NCBI RefSeq assembly: GCF_000770305.1
Contig: NZ_JNVB01000043.1
Span: 1 to 39,054 of the forward strand
Direction: 5' to 3'
DNA from: Erwinia oleae
Lineage (GTDB): Bacteria; Pseudomonadota; Gammaproteobacteria; Enterobacterales; Enterobacteriaceae
DNA length: 39,054 bases
Within the stretch, counting starts at the first letter, position 1. Each line of letters opens with the position of its first letter. This document shows positions 1-7,914 of the stretch, piece by piece. Both the position numbers and the translations under genes were made by a program. Under the pieces are notes generated by a model. That model was not told the origin of the DNA. It did no database searches and saw only the letters and a list, made by a program, of their open reading frames with translations.

Positions 1-99
1 CACGCCGAGGCGAATCACAAAATAGGTTGAACCCCAAATAAAGTAGAGGGCAAACAGCGCGGCAATAAGGGTGGGCAGAGAGGAGGCGCGGCGTAACAT
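1..99 (-). CDS. yedA: EamA-family inner-membrane transporter YedA, N-terminal part only
   Basis: This is the first 33 codons of a gene running off the left edge; ATG is at 99-97 on the minus strand. The visible peptide has a short basic start (MLRR), then a hydrophobic segment containing LFALYFIWGSTYFVIR, which matches the first membrane helix of E. coli YedA, a ten-helix drug/metabolite-type (EamA) exporter with no firmly known substrate. In E. coli yedA also lies next to yedI, as here. The gene is divergent from the small gene at 267, leaving about 170 bp for both promoters. Identity rests on 33 residues plus synteny. Confidence 0.8.
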   Translation of the reverse strand, partial: MLRRASSLPTLIAALFALYFIWGSTYFVIRLGV

Positions 100-266
100 A
101 ATTCACTTATTTTTTAATTAACGTTGCGTTAACTTAACCTCAAACCCGCCTCACAACCAAATGAAAAAGCGGATTTTTTCGCTGGCTAAGGATTGTGATC
201 CCATAAACGACGTGGCTGGTGCATAATTGATGAAGATCGCATTTGTTAACATTCTCACGGTGAACC

Positions 267-542
267 ATGAACAGTATCAAACTCACGGTAAAACGGCTCT
301 ATAAACTCAGCGGCGAACGCATGGTGAATGCGCAGGCGACGGCGCATGTTTACGTGGGTGAGAAACGGGTGGCAACCGAAGAGATTACAGGCATGACCGA
401 AAGTCCGGTCAGTAAATTTCTGCATCATACCGAAGCGCAGGGTCAGCCGGTGAGAGTGGAATGGGAGTGTGACGGTATTGCCGATATGGCTGTGGTTGAA
501 GTGCAGGTTTGTCCCTGCTGTCAGCATAATGAACTGGAATAA
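267..542 (+). CDS. small protein of unknown function with C-terminal CPCC motif
   Basis: I do not recognise this 91-aa protein. It looks soluble, with no signal peptide or membrane segment, alternating charged and aliphatic residues suggestive of a small beta-rich domain, and a cysteine cluster (VCPCC) near the end that could bind a metal or form a disulfide. The ATG at 267 is preceded by a weak GGTGA-type ribosome site. Its stop codon lies 11 bases upstream of the yedI start, so the two are probably co-transcribed. It is absent from the E. coli yedI locus as I know it. Function cannot be assigned. Confidence 0.6.
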   Translation: MNSIKLTVKRLYKLSGERMVNAQATAHVYVGEKRVATEEITGMTESPVSKFLHHTEAQGQPVRVEWECDGIADMAVVEVQVCPCCQHNELE

Positions 543-553
543 GGAAACGCATT

Positions 554-1465
554 TTGGCCGGAAGTAGCTTACTGACGCTGTTAGATGATATCACCACGCT
601 GCTGGATGATATTTCGGTAATGGGAAAGATTGCGGCAAAAAAAACCGCGGGTGTGCTGGGAGACGATCTTTCGCTGAACGCGCAGCAGGTAAGCGGAGTG
701 AAAGCCAACCGTGAACTGCCGGTGGTGTGGGGCGTGGCAAAAGGTTCGTTTATTAATAAGCTGATTCTGGTGCCGCTGGCGCTGGTGATCAGCGCGCTGG
801 CGCCGTGGGCGATTACGCCGCTGTTGATGATTGGCGGCGCTTACCTTTGCTATGAAGGCATGGAAAAGGTGCTGCACAGCGTCCACAAGGACAAATCAGA
901 GAAAACGCCGGAGGCGCGCGAAAAGCGGCTACAAAGCCTGGGCAAGGAGAATGCGGCGGAATTCGAGAAGAAAAAAATCAAGGGCGCGGTGCGTACCGAT
1001 TTTATTCTCTCTGCTGAAATCGTGGCCATTACCCTGGGGATTGTTGCCGAGGCGCCGCTGCTCAACCAGGTGCTGATCCTTTCCGGCATCGCGATCCTGG
1101 TGACTGTGGGGGTCTATGGCATCGTGGCCGGCATTGTTAAAATTGATGATTTAGGCATGTGGTTGCAGGAAAAATCTTCTGCGGTAGCGAAAAGCATTGG
1201 CGGCGCGCTGCTGGCGATGGCGCCGTGGATGATGAAGATTCTGTCGGTGGTCGGCACGCTGGCGATGTTTTTAGTCGGCGGCGGTATTGTTGTTCACGGC
1301 GTGCCTGCCCTTCACCATGCAATTGAGCATTTCACGGCGGGGCATGGCGGCGTCAGCGGCTCGATTATCGTCAACCTGGCAAACCTGGTGGCCGGGTTGA
1401 TAGTGGGTGCGATTGTGCTGTTGGTGGTCAATCTGATTGCCAAAGTGCGGGGTAAATCAGTATAA
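554..1465 (+). CDS. yedI: inner-membrane protein YedI (DUF808 family)
   Basis: The 303-aa product matches E. coli YedI almost along its length: the opening [13 protein letters not shown], the block [14 protein letters not shown] at about 30-45, [16 protein letters not shown]-like sequence near 145 and the C-terminal GGGIVVHG near 240 are family hallmarks. Several long hydrophobic stretches (about 68-95, 150-195, 215-250, 270-295) indicate a multi-spanning inner-membrane protein. The start is a TTG, preceded by AAGGAAA with good spacing and fitting the family N-terminus. The biochemical role of DUF808 proteins is unknown. It probably forms an operon with the small gene at 267. Confidence 0.93.
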   Translation: MAGSSLLTLLDDITTLLDDISVMGKIAAKKTAGVLGDDLSLNAQQVSGVKANRELPVVWGVAKGSFINKLILVPLALVISALAPWAITPLLMIGGAYLCYEGMEKVLHSVHKDKSEKTPEAREKRLQSLGKENAAEFEKKKIKGAVRTDFILSAEIVAITLGIVAEAPLLNQVLILSGIAILVTVGVYGIVAGIVKIDDLGMWLQEKSSAVAKSIGGALLAMAPWMMKILSVVGTLAMFLVGGGIVVHGVPALHHAIEHFTAGHGGVSGSIIVNLANLVAGLIVGAIVLLVVNLIAKVRGKSV

Positions 1466-1503
1466 AAGCAGACGATGTGCATTCAGACTACGCAGGAGTG
1501 ACG

Positions 1504-1635
1504 ATGAAAGACGACATTTTCGAATTTGATATTGATGCTCAGTTAGAGCAGGCAGAAGCCAGAGCAGAAGAGAAAGCCCGCGAAGTGCCGCAGGATCTCA
1601 GTGACGAAGCGGACTGCGAAGGCTGTAAAATCTGA
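1504..1635 (+). CDS. 43-aa acidic small protein ending CEGCKI
   Basis: This short gene starts at an ATG with an upstream GGAGTG ribosome site and encodes 43 residues, rich in Glu, Asp and Ala. It has a helical, charged middle (QLEQAEARAEEKAREV) and a terminal CxxC motif (CEGCKI). It lies 38 bp after yedI and is followed directly by a strong terminator, consistent with being the last gene of the yedI transcript. I do not recognise a family. The good ribosome site, the length of the open frame before the terminator and the CxxC make it more likely real than chance. Confidence 0.55.
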   Translation: MKDDIFEFDIDAQLEQAEARAEEKAREVPQDLSDEADCEGCKI

Positions 1636-1650
1636 CCAGGGCGCAAACAA

Positions 1651-1678
1651 AAAGCGGGTGAATTCACCCGCTTTTTTT
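1651..1678. terminator. bidirectional terminator between the yedI transcript and gpgS
   Basis: A perfect stem GCGGGTG/CACCCGC (1654-1660 and 1665-1671) with loop AATT is flanked by A and T runs on both sides. It can stop the rightward yedI transcript and the leftward yedP-gpgS transcript. Confidence 0.9.
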
Positions 1679-1701
1679 ACGTTTCGCCGTCGCCGGAAAC
1701 G

Positions 1702-2922
1702 TTACACGTTCCCTTCGTTATCCTCTTCTACGGCTTTATAGATGCGTTGCAGGATATCCGGAAACGCAGACTGCACGCGGCTCCAGCTCGGTATAAACGG
1801 CTTTTCGTTCGGGCGCTCGATAAACGACTGGCCTGCATCAAGGATCGCCTGAGTAAACATTTCAACCGCTGCCTCTTCAGCATGCTGATCGAACTTCAGG
1901 CCGTTCATCGTCGCCTCATGGCTGTAGGTTTCCATCATATCGAGCGCGTTACGATAATAGGTGGCCTTCAGCACGCGGAAAGAGTCGCTGGTAATATTCA
2001 CACCCATGGTTGCCATCTTACGCAGCAGTGACTGCACGATATCGTTGCTCATCCGGCGCAATCCGCCCGTGCCGTCCTCTTCGGAGAGCGGTTGATGTTT
2101 GTGGTCGTAGTTATCGGCGATCTCCACCTGACAGCTTTGTCGCGTGGTGTAGTTACGATAAATTTCCGATAACACGCCGATCTCCAGTCCCCAGTCGCCC
2201 GGCAGCTTGATGCCGTTGAGCACGTGGGTGCGCATGGCAAATTCGCCCGACAGCGGATAGCGGAAGCTGCTCAGGTAGTCGAGATACTCCGAGTGCCCGT
2301 AAACCTTTTGTAGCGAACGCAGCAGCGGCCCAACCAGCAATCGGCCTACGCGGCCATTCAGTTTGCCGTCGGCGACGCGAGCGTAGAATCCCTTACAGAA
2401 CTCATACTGAAACGCAGGGTTGGCCAGCGGGTAGAGCAGTCGCGCCAGCATGCCTCGCTCATAGGTGACAATATCGCAGTCGTGCAGCGCCACGCAGGAG
2501 GAGCGGTCTGATGCCAGCGTGTAGCCGGTGCAGAACCAGACGTTGCGGCCTTTACCTGGCTGAGAAGGCGACAGTCCCTCTTTGTCCAGCTCGGCGTCCA
2601 GTGCTTTCAGTCTCGGGCCGTCGTTCCACAGGATACGGTGACGCTGCGGCAGCCGCGAAAAGAACTCCCGCGCGAATAAAAACTGTTCGCGGTCGGCACG
2701 ATCGAGACCAATCACAATCTCTTCGAGATAGGGCACCTTCGCCAGTTCATCGACAATTTTACCGAGCGCCGGGCCTTCCAGTTCGGAGAAGAGCGAGGGA
2801 AGGATCAACGCCATTTTGCGCTTTTCAGAGAAGCGAACCAGATCTTCCTCAAGCGTTTCAACGGAACGTCCGGTTAAATTATGGAAATTTGTTATCACGC
2901 CATTCTGAAAAAAATCACTCAT
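1702..2922 (-). CDS. gpgS: glucosyl-3-phosphoglycerate synthase (glycosyltransferase)
   Basis: This 406-aa protein resembles GpgS-type glycosyltransferases (GT-A fold), which join a sugar from a nucleotide donor, usually UDP- or GDP-glucose, to 3-phosphoglycerate. Visible features are a nucleotide-sugar-binding N-terminal region (ALILPSL near 38-44), a metal-binding DxD-type motif in ALHDCDIVTY (D148, D150), and a typical GDWGLEIGVLSE segment in the C-terminal half. The start has a strong AGGGGAA ribosome site. It lies 39 bp downstream of yedP on the same strand. The natural product of such a pair would be glucosylglycerate, a compatible solute made under salt stress or nitrogen limitation. 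E. coli has yedP but, as far as I know, no gpgS beside it. Confidence 0.85.
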   Translation of the reverse strand: MSDFFQNGVITNFHNLTGRSVETLEEDLVRFSEKRKMALILPSLFSELEGPALGKIVDELAKVPYLEEIVIGLDRADREQFLFAREFFSRLPQRHRILWNDGPRLKALDAELDKEGLSPSQPGKGRNVWFCTGYTLASDRSSCVALHDCDIVTYERGMLARLLYPLANPAFQYEFCKGFYARVADGKLNGRVGRLLVGPLLRSLQKVYGHSEYLDYLSSFRYPLSGEFAMRTHVLNGIKLPGDWGLEIGVLSEIYRNYTTRQSCQVEIADNYDHKHQPLSEEDGTGGLRRMSNDIVQSLLRKMATMGVNITSDSFRVLKATYYRNALDMMETYSHEATMNGLKFDQHAEEAAVEMFTQAILDAGQSFIERPNEKPFIPSWSRVQSAFPDILQRIYKAVEEDNEGNV

Positions 2923-2961
2923 TACATTCCCCTTAATCGAATTATCTTGCGAAAAAAAGCG

Positions 2962-3768
2962 CTACTCCTGCGCTAAAAACCAGGTCAGGCCTTCGCTCCA
3001 GCCTTCGGGGCCATAAAGCGCGCAGCGGTAGATCCGCGCTTCATCGCGACGTGAAAGCGTAACGGGCGTGTTGTTATAGCCTTTAATGACAACGGCATAA
3101 TCCGTGCTGTCCAGCATGGGCGCATCATTCGGTCCGTCGCCCAGCCCTAACGTAATCCAGGGCTGCCCGGCGCGCGAGGGGATATGCTTCAGCAGCCACG
3201 CCAGCGCCGTGGCTTTGCCGCTGCCTTCATTCATCACGTGCCAGAAGCGCCCGCCCTGAATCAGCGCCAGGCGTTGTTCTTTCAGCGCCTGCTGGAAACG
3301 ATCAAAGTTCTCCTGGCTGTCACGCCAGATGATGCTCTCTGAACCCTGACGATCTTTCGCCAGCGCCGCATCGCCTGGCGTCAGGCCCGTCCACTCCGAA
3401 ACTTCTTTTTCCGTGACGTCGGCAAAACCAATGAATTTGAAGCCCTGCTGATTGCGTAACTGCGCCAGGGTTTGGCAAATGGCGGGATAATCCTTGCCAT
3501 CAGGGATGAGCGGCGGCACCTCGCTGACATCGCCGCCGTTAACTACCGCGCCGTTTTCGCCAATCCAGGGCGCGCCGGAAATGCCCAACGTCTGCTGAAG
3601 CGGCACGATCTCCGCAGCCGTCTTGCTGGAACAGATCACGACTGGCACGTCGGCGGCATTCAGCCTGTCGAGCCATGATTGAGCAGGCTCCCAGCCGTAA
3701 GTGTGATGATCGAGCAGTGAACCATCCAGGTCGGTCACTATCATTAAAGGATCCTGCACCGTTGGCAT
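2962..3768 (-). CDS. yedP: mannosyl/glucosyl-3-phosphoglycerate phosphatase (HAD family, YedP)
   Basis: This HAD-superfamily phosphatase is homologous to E. coli YedP and to MpgP/GpgP phosphatases. Motif I is VTDLDGSLLD close to the N-terminus, the motif II region is VVICSSKTAAE, and motif IV is GLGDGPNDAPML. It would remove the phosphate from glucosyl-3-phosphoglycerate made by the gpgS product. A longer reading from 3783 is possible, but the ATG at 3768 has GAGG nine bases upstream while the upstream ATG has no ribosome site, and the shorter form (268 aa) matches the E. coli N-terminus. It is the first gene of a two-gene operon with gpgS. Confidence 0.88.
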   Translation of the reverse strand: MPTVQDPLMIVTDLDGSLLDHHTYGWEPAQSWLDRLNAADVPVVICSSKTAAEIVPLQQTLGISGAPWIGENGAVVNGGDVSEVPPLIPDGKDYPAICQTLAQLRNQQGFKFIGFADVTEKEVSEWTGLTPGDAALAKDRQGSESIIWRDSQENFDRFQQALKEQRLALIQGGRFWHVMNEGSGKATALAWLLKHIPSRAGQPWITLGLGDGPNDAPMLDSTDYAVVIKGYNNTPVTLSRRDEARIYRCALYGPEGWSEGLTWFLAQE

Positions 3769-4025
3769 ATTGGCATTCCTCATCTGTGCGGCAAAAGTGC
3801 TGCATTATCATGGAGTATAGACTTACTGCTCTTTGGTAGAGGCTTCTTTACCCGGCGAAAAGGGAACGGTGCAGGGAAAACCAGGAATTTTCTCAAAAGA
3901 TAGCGGGCTGATAATCACCCAGGAAACAAGTTTGCGTTTTGGCAGGCGGCGTCAGCACTGGCATCACGAGGGAGTGGTTTAAAAACAGGCTGCAAAGTCA
4001 GGGAGATAAACGTTGAACTTAAGAC

Positions 4026-4053
4026 TTGTCTTAGTCTTGAGTTGCGCTACGCT
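4026..4053 (+). promoter_or_regulatory. candidate sigma-70 promoter of dsrA
   Basis: TTGTCT at 4026-4031 and TACGCT at 4048-4053 are separated by 16 bp, placing transcription start near 4058-4060, where the DsrA-like sequence begins. Both boxes are imperfect, and the assignment depends on the downstream RNA. Confidence 0.45.
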
Positions 4054-4057
4054 TTGT

Positions 4058-4129
4058 TGGTCTAAGAATTTCCTGTGTAACGAATTTTATTTATGAACTT
4101 TCATACCCGGCCACTGGCCGGGTTTTTTT
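4058..4129 (+). ncRNA. dsrA: DsrA-like small regulatory RNA, shortened
   Basis: The block TTTCCTGTGTAACGAATTTT at 4069-4088 is nearly identical to the rpoS-pairing region of E. coli DsrA. It is followed by a short AT-rich linker ending CTTTCAT, also seen in DsrA, and a perfect terminator (ACCCGGCC, loop ACT, GGCCGGGT, then seven T). DsrA is an Hfq-bound RNA that opens the rpoS leader and represses hns, thereby raising rcsA expression. The position between yedP and dsrB/rcsA matches E. coli. At about 70 nt it is shorter than the 87-nt E. coli RNA: the middle stem-loop (E. coli GCTTCTTGCTTAAGCAAG) is missing and stem-loop 1 is not obvious. Confidence 0.85.
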
Positions 4130-4141
4130 ATTTTTAACGGG

Positions 4142-4168
4142 CAAAAAAAAAGCCCGCGCTGCGCGGGC
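4142..4168 (-). terminator. strong leftward terminator facing dsrA
   Basis: GCCCGCGC/GCGCGGGC (4152-4159 and 4161-4168) forms a GC-rich hairpin that, read leftward, is followed by nine U residues (complement of 4143-4151). No protein gene on the minus strand lies upstream of it, so it may end a small RNA. Confidence 0.8.
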
Positions 4169-4224
4169 AAAATCCTTGTTACGTCTGCGCCTTTGGGTGG
4201 AGCAGTGAAAGAAGTGTAAGATTT
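4143..4224 (-). ncRNA. candidate minus-strand small RNA of unknown identity
   Basis: A leftward terminator at 4142-4168 has no coding gene to serve. About 60-80 bases upstream of it on the minus strand lies a possible promoter: GTTATA (complement TATAAC) at 4231-4236 and a TTAACG-type -35 at 4252-4257, with a rather short spacing of 15 bp. The predicted RNA is about 80 nt and would converge on dsrA. I recognise no known RNA family in it; this is inference from terminator and promoter position only. Confidence 0.25.
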
Positions 4225-4370
4225 TACGCTGTTATAAATCTCGTCAGGAAACGTTAAGAAAGTGAAAAAGAGGATTACGATGCTTTACGTTAGAGGTAAG
4301 GCAAAGTGGTGATAAACGGCTAAGCTTATCAATCAATTATAAGAGCTACTCTTTTAAAAAAGGATCGTTT

Positions 4371-4529
4371 ATGGATTTTTTACGCATTGTTATTGCCATT
4401 CTTCTGCCACCTTTGGGCGTTTTCATGCAGGTCGGCTTTGGCGGCGCCTTCTGGCTTAATATTCTGCTGACGATTTGTGGCTACATTCCCGGCATCGTGC
4501 ACGCCGTCTGGGTCATCGCGCGCCGTTAA
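4371..4529 (+). CDS. Pmp3/YqaE-family small membrane protein (UPF0057)
   Basis: The 52-aa peptide (M-D-F-L-R-I-V-I-A-I-L-L-P-P-L-G-V, then a second hydrophobic segment with the signature LLTICGYIPGIVHAVW) is a typical two-helix member of the Pmp3/YqaE family. These are small hydrophobic proteins of the inner membrane linked to salt, cold and membrane-potential stress; E. coli YqaE is a homologue. AAGGATC lies just upstream of the ATG as ribosome site. It sits alone between the dsrA region and dsrB, transcribed in the direction of dsrB. Family assignment is strong, function only general. Confidence 0.9.
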   Translation: MDFLRIVIAILLPPLGVFMQVGFGGAFWLNILLTICGYIPGIVHAVWVIARR

Positions 4530-4592
4530 CCGCTCACGCTGCGCCGTGCAGTAATTTCAGATAAACTTAGCGCACACACGGGAGGGAATGCG

Positions 4593-4787
4593 ATGAAGGT
4601 CAACGATCACGTTACGGTTAAGACGGATGGCGGCGAACGGCGTCCGGGTAAAGTGCTGGCGGTGGAAGAGTTCAGCGAAGGGACGATGTTTCTTGTTTCG
4701 CTGGAAGACTATCCAATGGGGATCTGGTTCTTTAACGAAGTTGGCCATACCGATGGCATTTTTGTCGAACCGCATCCGGCAGGGTGA
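4593..4787 (+). CDS. dsrB: DsrB protein
   Basis: The 64-aa product is close to E. coli DsrB over its whole length ([41 protein letters not shown]). It is a small soluble protein, probably a single beta-barrel-like domain, of unknown function; in E. coli the gene is expressed in stationary phase and lies near dsrA and rcsA, as here. The start has a strong GGGAGGGA ribosome site. A 9-bp stem at 4800-4821 (TGCAGCGGC/GCCGCTGCA) follows the gene and may end transcription, though it lacks a T run. Confidence 0.93.
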   Translation: MKVNDHVTVKTDGGERRPGKVLAVEEFSEGTMFLVSLEDYPMGIWFFNEVGHTDGIFVEPHPAG

Positions 4788-4833
4788 CGGTTTCTGACGT
4801 GCAGCGGCTTTCGCCGCTGCATGCTGCATTGAC

Positions 4834-6540
4834 TCAAAACGTTTCCCAGTTATTGCCTTCCGCCAGCGCAGGGCGAGCGGGCAGGGCAGGCGTCTTCAAC
4901 GTTGTCAGGGCTGGCACCACCGGCGGGGCGGCGCGCGGTGCGCTCTCGCGGAGGCGAAAGGCTGCAACGGCCTGAGTCAGACGCGAAGCCTGTTCTTCCA
5001 GCGACGAGGCGGCGGCCGTCGCTTCTTCAACCAGCGAGGCGTTCTGCTGCGTGACGTTATCCATTTCAGTAACGGCTACGCTGACCTGCTGAATGCCGCG
5101 ACTCTGCTCATCCGAGGCGGCCGCGATCTCCGCCATGATATCCGTTACCCGGCCTACGGCGCCGACAATATCGGTCATGGTTTCGCCGGCATGGCTCACC
5201 TCAGAGGAGCCTTTATCGATAAGTGACACCGACTCGGCAATCAACCCCTCAATCTCTTTTGCCGCACCGGCGCTGCGCTGCGCCAGATTACGTACCTCGC
5301 TCGCCACCACGGCAAAACCGCGACCCTGCTCGCCCGCTCTGGCCGCTTCTACCGCCGCATTAAGCGCCAGAATGTTGGTCTGAAATGCAATGCTGTTGAT
5401 CACGGTGGTGATTTCGGCAATTTTCTTCGAGCTGCCGGAAATGTTGTTCATGGTAGCGATCACGCCGGAGACAATACTGCCGCCCTGATGCGCTTTGCCT
5501 GACGCATCTGCGGCCAGCTGGCTGGCGTGATGCGCATTCTCGGCGTTCTGTTTCACCGTGGCGGTCAGTTGCTCCATGCTGGCGGCCGTCTGCTCAAGCG
5601 CGGCGGCCTGTTGCTCGGTACGTGACGAGAGATCGGTATTACCTGCGGTGATCTCGCTGGAGCCCTGGTAGATAGCCACCGCCCCTTCGCGAACCACGCC
5701 AACCGTCTGAACCAGCGACTGCTGCATAATTTGCAAATTACTGCCCAGCATGCCGATCTCGCCGCGCCCCCACTGCTGTATCGGTGCAGTGAGATCGCCC
5801 TGCGATATCCGCTCTATACGCTCTACCGCCTGATGGAGTGGCGTAATCACCACCCGGCGCAGGAAGATGAAGGTGGTCAGGGTGAGCAGCAGCGCGGCGG
5901 CAAAGGCGCAGGCCATCATAATAAAGCTCAGACGTGTCTCCCGCTGCGCTTCGGCGTTGATCGCGCTGGCGCGTTCGGTGCGGATTTGAATCGCTTTCAG
6001 CAGGATGGCGTTATAAGCATCGTCCAGCTTGCGTGTGGTCTCGGTCTCCTGCGAAATCACCCCTTCAAAGCTGCCGTCTTTCGCGGCCTTAACCATCGGC
6101 AGCAGCCCCTGATTCAGATAGGCTTCAAAGCGTGTTTTCAGATCGTTATCCATGGCCGCATCGGCAGGCGTTTTTACCCGACGATTGAGATAGCTGGTGA
6201 AGCTGTCGCTGGCCTGCCGGATACGTTTGTCCGTCTGCTTCATGGCGGCTTCAAAAGCGTCCATTTCGCCAATGCGCGCTGACGCACCTGCCTGGATAAT
6301 GTTGAGTCGGGCGGTACGCAGGTTATTAGAACTGTTAGAAACCGCCATGCGTACCTGAATCTCTTCGGTAACATCCTTTAATGACTGATTACTGTGGGTC
6401 AGAAAGTAGCTGGCGAGGCCGATACACAAGGCGAATAACAAGAGAATGCCGCCAAGGATAACGGTAAATAAGGGAACGAGGCGCAGATGTTGCCAGAAGC
6501 TAATCCCATTCGGTTCGGCACTAAGCTGTAATGATTTCAT
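4834..6540 (-). CDS. methyl-accepting chemotaxis protein with C-terminal NWETF tether
   Basis: This is a class-I transmembrane chemoreceptor of about 568 aa. It has a first membrane helix (about 22-48), a periplasmic four-helix ligand domain (about 50-205), a second helix (about 207-232, [21 protein letters not shown]), a HAMP domain starting at [12 protein letters not shown], and a signalling coiled coil whose hairpin tip reads [20 protein letters not shown]. The last five residues, NWETF, are the classic binding site for the methyltransferase CheR and methylesterase CheB, so this receptor can adapt and assist others. The ligand is not predictable. ATGs at 6546 and 6540 are both possible; the second has better spacing to AGAGAG. 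A sigma-28-like -10 (GCCGATGT, complement of 6598-6605) lies upstream with a poor -35. Confidence 0.93.
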   Translation of the reverse strand: MKSLQLSAEPNGISFWQHLRLVPLFTVILGGILLLFALCIGLASYFLTHSNQSLKDVTEEIQVRMAVSNSSNNLRTARLNIIQAGASARIGEMDAFEAAMKQTDKRIRQASDSFTSYLNRRVKTPADAAMDNDLKTRFEAYLNQGLLPMVKAAKDGSFEGVISQETETTRKLDDAYNAILLKAIQIRTERASAINAEAQRETRLSFIMMACAFAAALLLTLTTFIFLRRVVITPLHQAVERIERISQGDLTAPIQQWGRGEIGMLGSNLQIMQQSLVQTVGVVREGAVAIYQGSSEITAGNTDLSSRTEQQAAALEQTAASMEQLTATVKQNAENAHHASQLAADASGKAHQGGSIVSGVIATMNNISGSSKKIAEITTVINSIAFQTNILALNAAVEAARAGEQGRGFAVVASEVRNLAQRSAGAAKEIEGLIAESVSLIDKGSSEVSHAGETMTDIVGAVGRVTDIMAEIAAASDEQSRGIQQVSVAVTEMDNVTQQNASLVEEATAAASSLEEQASRLTQAVAAFRLRESAPRAAPPVVPALTTLKTPALPARPALAEGNNWETF

Positions 6541-6664
6541 GTGCATTTGCTCTCTGTAAGGATGATCAATGCGAGGTGTTGTAGAAGTCGCTTAAGAACA
6601 TCGGCAGAGAAGAAAAAAGGGTGAGACGGGAAATGAGATCCAGATAACATAATGAGAAAGAAGA

Positions 6665-6692
6665 GCAAAAAAAAGCCGGCTGGCGCCGGCTT
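6665..6692 (-). terminator. terminator of rcsA
   Basis: The stem AAGCCGGC/GCCGGCTT (6673-6680 and 6685-6692, loop TGGC) is followed, read leftward, by a long U run from the A tract at 6667-6674. It lies 11 bp after the rcsA stop. Confidence 0.9.
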
Positions 6693-6703
6693 TCGGGTCA
6701 CTG

Positions 6704-7339
6704 TCACCTGACGTTGACGTAGATACCGCTGGTCACGTTATCGGTCAGGCGGACCACATGGTAAATAACCTGCTTGTTGTGTGTTTTGATTTTACGCTTA
6801 ATATTGCCTTTATGGGAAGAAACCGTCTTGGCCTTAATTTGCATTTTATCCGATATCTGTATGGTATCGTGGCCAGACATCCACATTTTAAGCATGTTTG
6901 ATTCGGTCTGACTGAGCGTCAAAGGATGAATCTCACTGCTGGCTGAGTAGCGTGAAGATATATTGTTATTTTTTTGAAAATACGCCAGTAATAAACTATC
7001 CAGTGTTGCAGGCTTAATCGCTTTTGAGGTAATAATCAGGTTCTTACGAACGTACAGATACTCCTCGAAATGAATATTAGAGATAGCCATAAAAATAAAA
7101 AACAGTGTATCAGGGTGGTGCATGATAATGGCTCTGATGCGCTGGCTGGCGTCAGCTTCATGAATGAAACAATCTTCATTAATAAAAACCACGCCCGGCT
7201 GAAGCTGCTGACATTTTGTTTGTAGCTGTTCAATGTCGCTAACGGAGGTAATATTTTTCTTTTTCACCCCTTTAACTGACATATAGTCCATGAGCCCAAG
7301 CCGTGTGTAGTTGCATGAATCCATTATAATCGTTGGCAT
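6704..7339 (-). CDS. rcsA: colanic/amylovoran-type capsule regulator RcsA
   Basis: This 211-aa LuxR/FixJ-type regulator is strongly similar to E. coli RcsA. The N-terminal receiver-like domain contains [13 protein letters not shown] and lacks a normal phosphoacceptor. The C-terminal helix-turn-helix (about 140-205) reads [14 protein letters not shown] and [16 protein letters not shown]. RcsA is an unstable (Lon-degraded) co-regulator that pairs with RcsB to activate exopolysaccharide genes and its own promoter and to repress flhDC. A longer frame starts with a TTG at 7357, but the ATG at 7339 has GAGGG eight bases upstream and begins MPTIIMD like its homologues. Its place beside fliR is as in E. 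coli. Confidence 0.96.
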   Translation of the reverse strand: MPTIIMDSCNYTRLGLMDYMSVKGVKKKNITSVSDIEQLQTKCQQLQPGVVFINEDCFIHEADASQRIRAIIMHHPDTLFFIFMAISNIHFEEYLYVRKNLIITSKAIKPATLDSLLLAYFQKNNNISSRYSASSEIHPLTLSQTESNMLKMWMSGHDTIQISDKMQIKAKTVSSHKGNIKRKIKTHNKQVIYHVVRLTDNVTSGIYVNVR

Positions 7340-7574
7340 AATAGTGACCCTCACCAAATTGTTATCCGTTTAAATCAACGATGAATTACGCGTTTGTGTA
7401 GTAACTGTGTAGTACTAATTAAATGCTGAATGGCGATCTCATTATTATTTCTTTCTTAAACTGTCAAAGGCGCTTGAAAAGCCGCATTCATCCTGCCCAT
7501 CTGTTTTAAAGCAAATCGTTTCTCAGTTAACCAGGTTACTGAAATTGCTCATTTTTTATGGGTTCTCTGACTAA

Positions 7575-7661
7575 ATTATCAATGTACAGTGTTGAAAGTC
7601 ATTTTTGTGATCCACGACACTATCGCGCAGATCGCAGAAAATTCTGATAGGACGAATCCTA
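7575..7661 (-). promoter_or_regulatory. candidate rcsA promoter with RcsAB box
   Basis: The 14-bp palindrome TAGGACGAATCCTA at 7648-7661 resembles the RcsAB box (TAAGAATATTCCTA type) expected for autoregulation of rcsA. Downstream on the minus strand are a -35 ATGACT (complement of 7597-7602) and -10 GATAAT (complement of 7575-7580), 16 bp apart. Transcription would start near 7568, leaving a leader of about 230 nt before rcsA, with the box about 85 bp upstream of the start. Box assignment is by eye. Confidence 0.5.
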
Positions 7662-7882
7662 AAAAACATTCATTTTTCGAATGAATGCCTGTGAAAAAAG
7701 CGTTGACATCATCTTTTGTATAGTCATCAATGCATCAAAGCCTGAATAATTAAAAACTTATTAAAAATCAGCAGCTTGATAGAAACGGTGCGACTGCGTA
7801 CCGCGCAATGATACACATTTTACCCTTCATAAAATACGTCATATCCGGCTTGATAAGAATTATTTTCACTGGCGCACTCTTC

Positions 7883-7914
7883 TTATCAGAATTTCCTTAA
7901 TGAAATTCTGATAA
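7883..7914. repeat. perfect 13-bp inverted repeat with 6-nt loop
   Basis: TTATCAGAATTTC at 7883-7895 is followed by CTTAAT and the exact inverse complement GAAATTCTGATAA at 7902-7914. A second, overlapping pairing is possible between GATAAGAA (7851-7858) and TTCTTATC (7880-7887), so the region could switch between two hairpins. There is no T run. It may be a protein-binding site or an mRNA-stabilising stem at the fliR 3' end. Confidence 0.8.

Noticed and set aside
7703-7724. TTGACA followed by TATAGT on the plus strand upstream of rcsA
   Set aside because: The spacing is only 10 bp, too short for a sigma-70 promoter, and nothing rightward is coded downstream.
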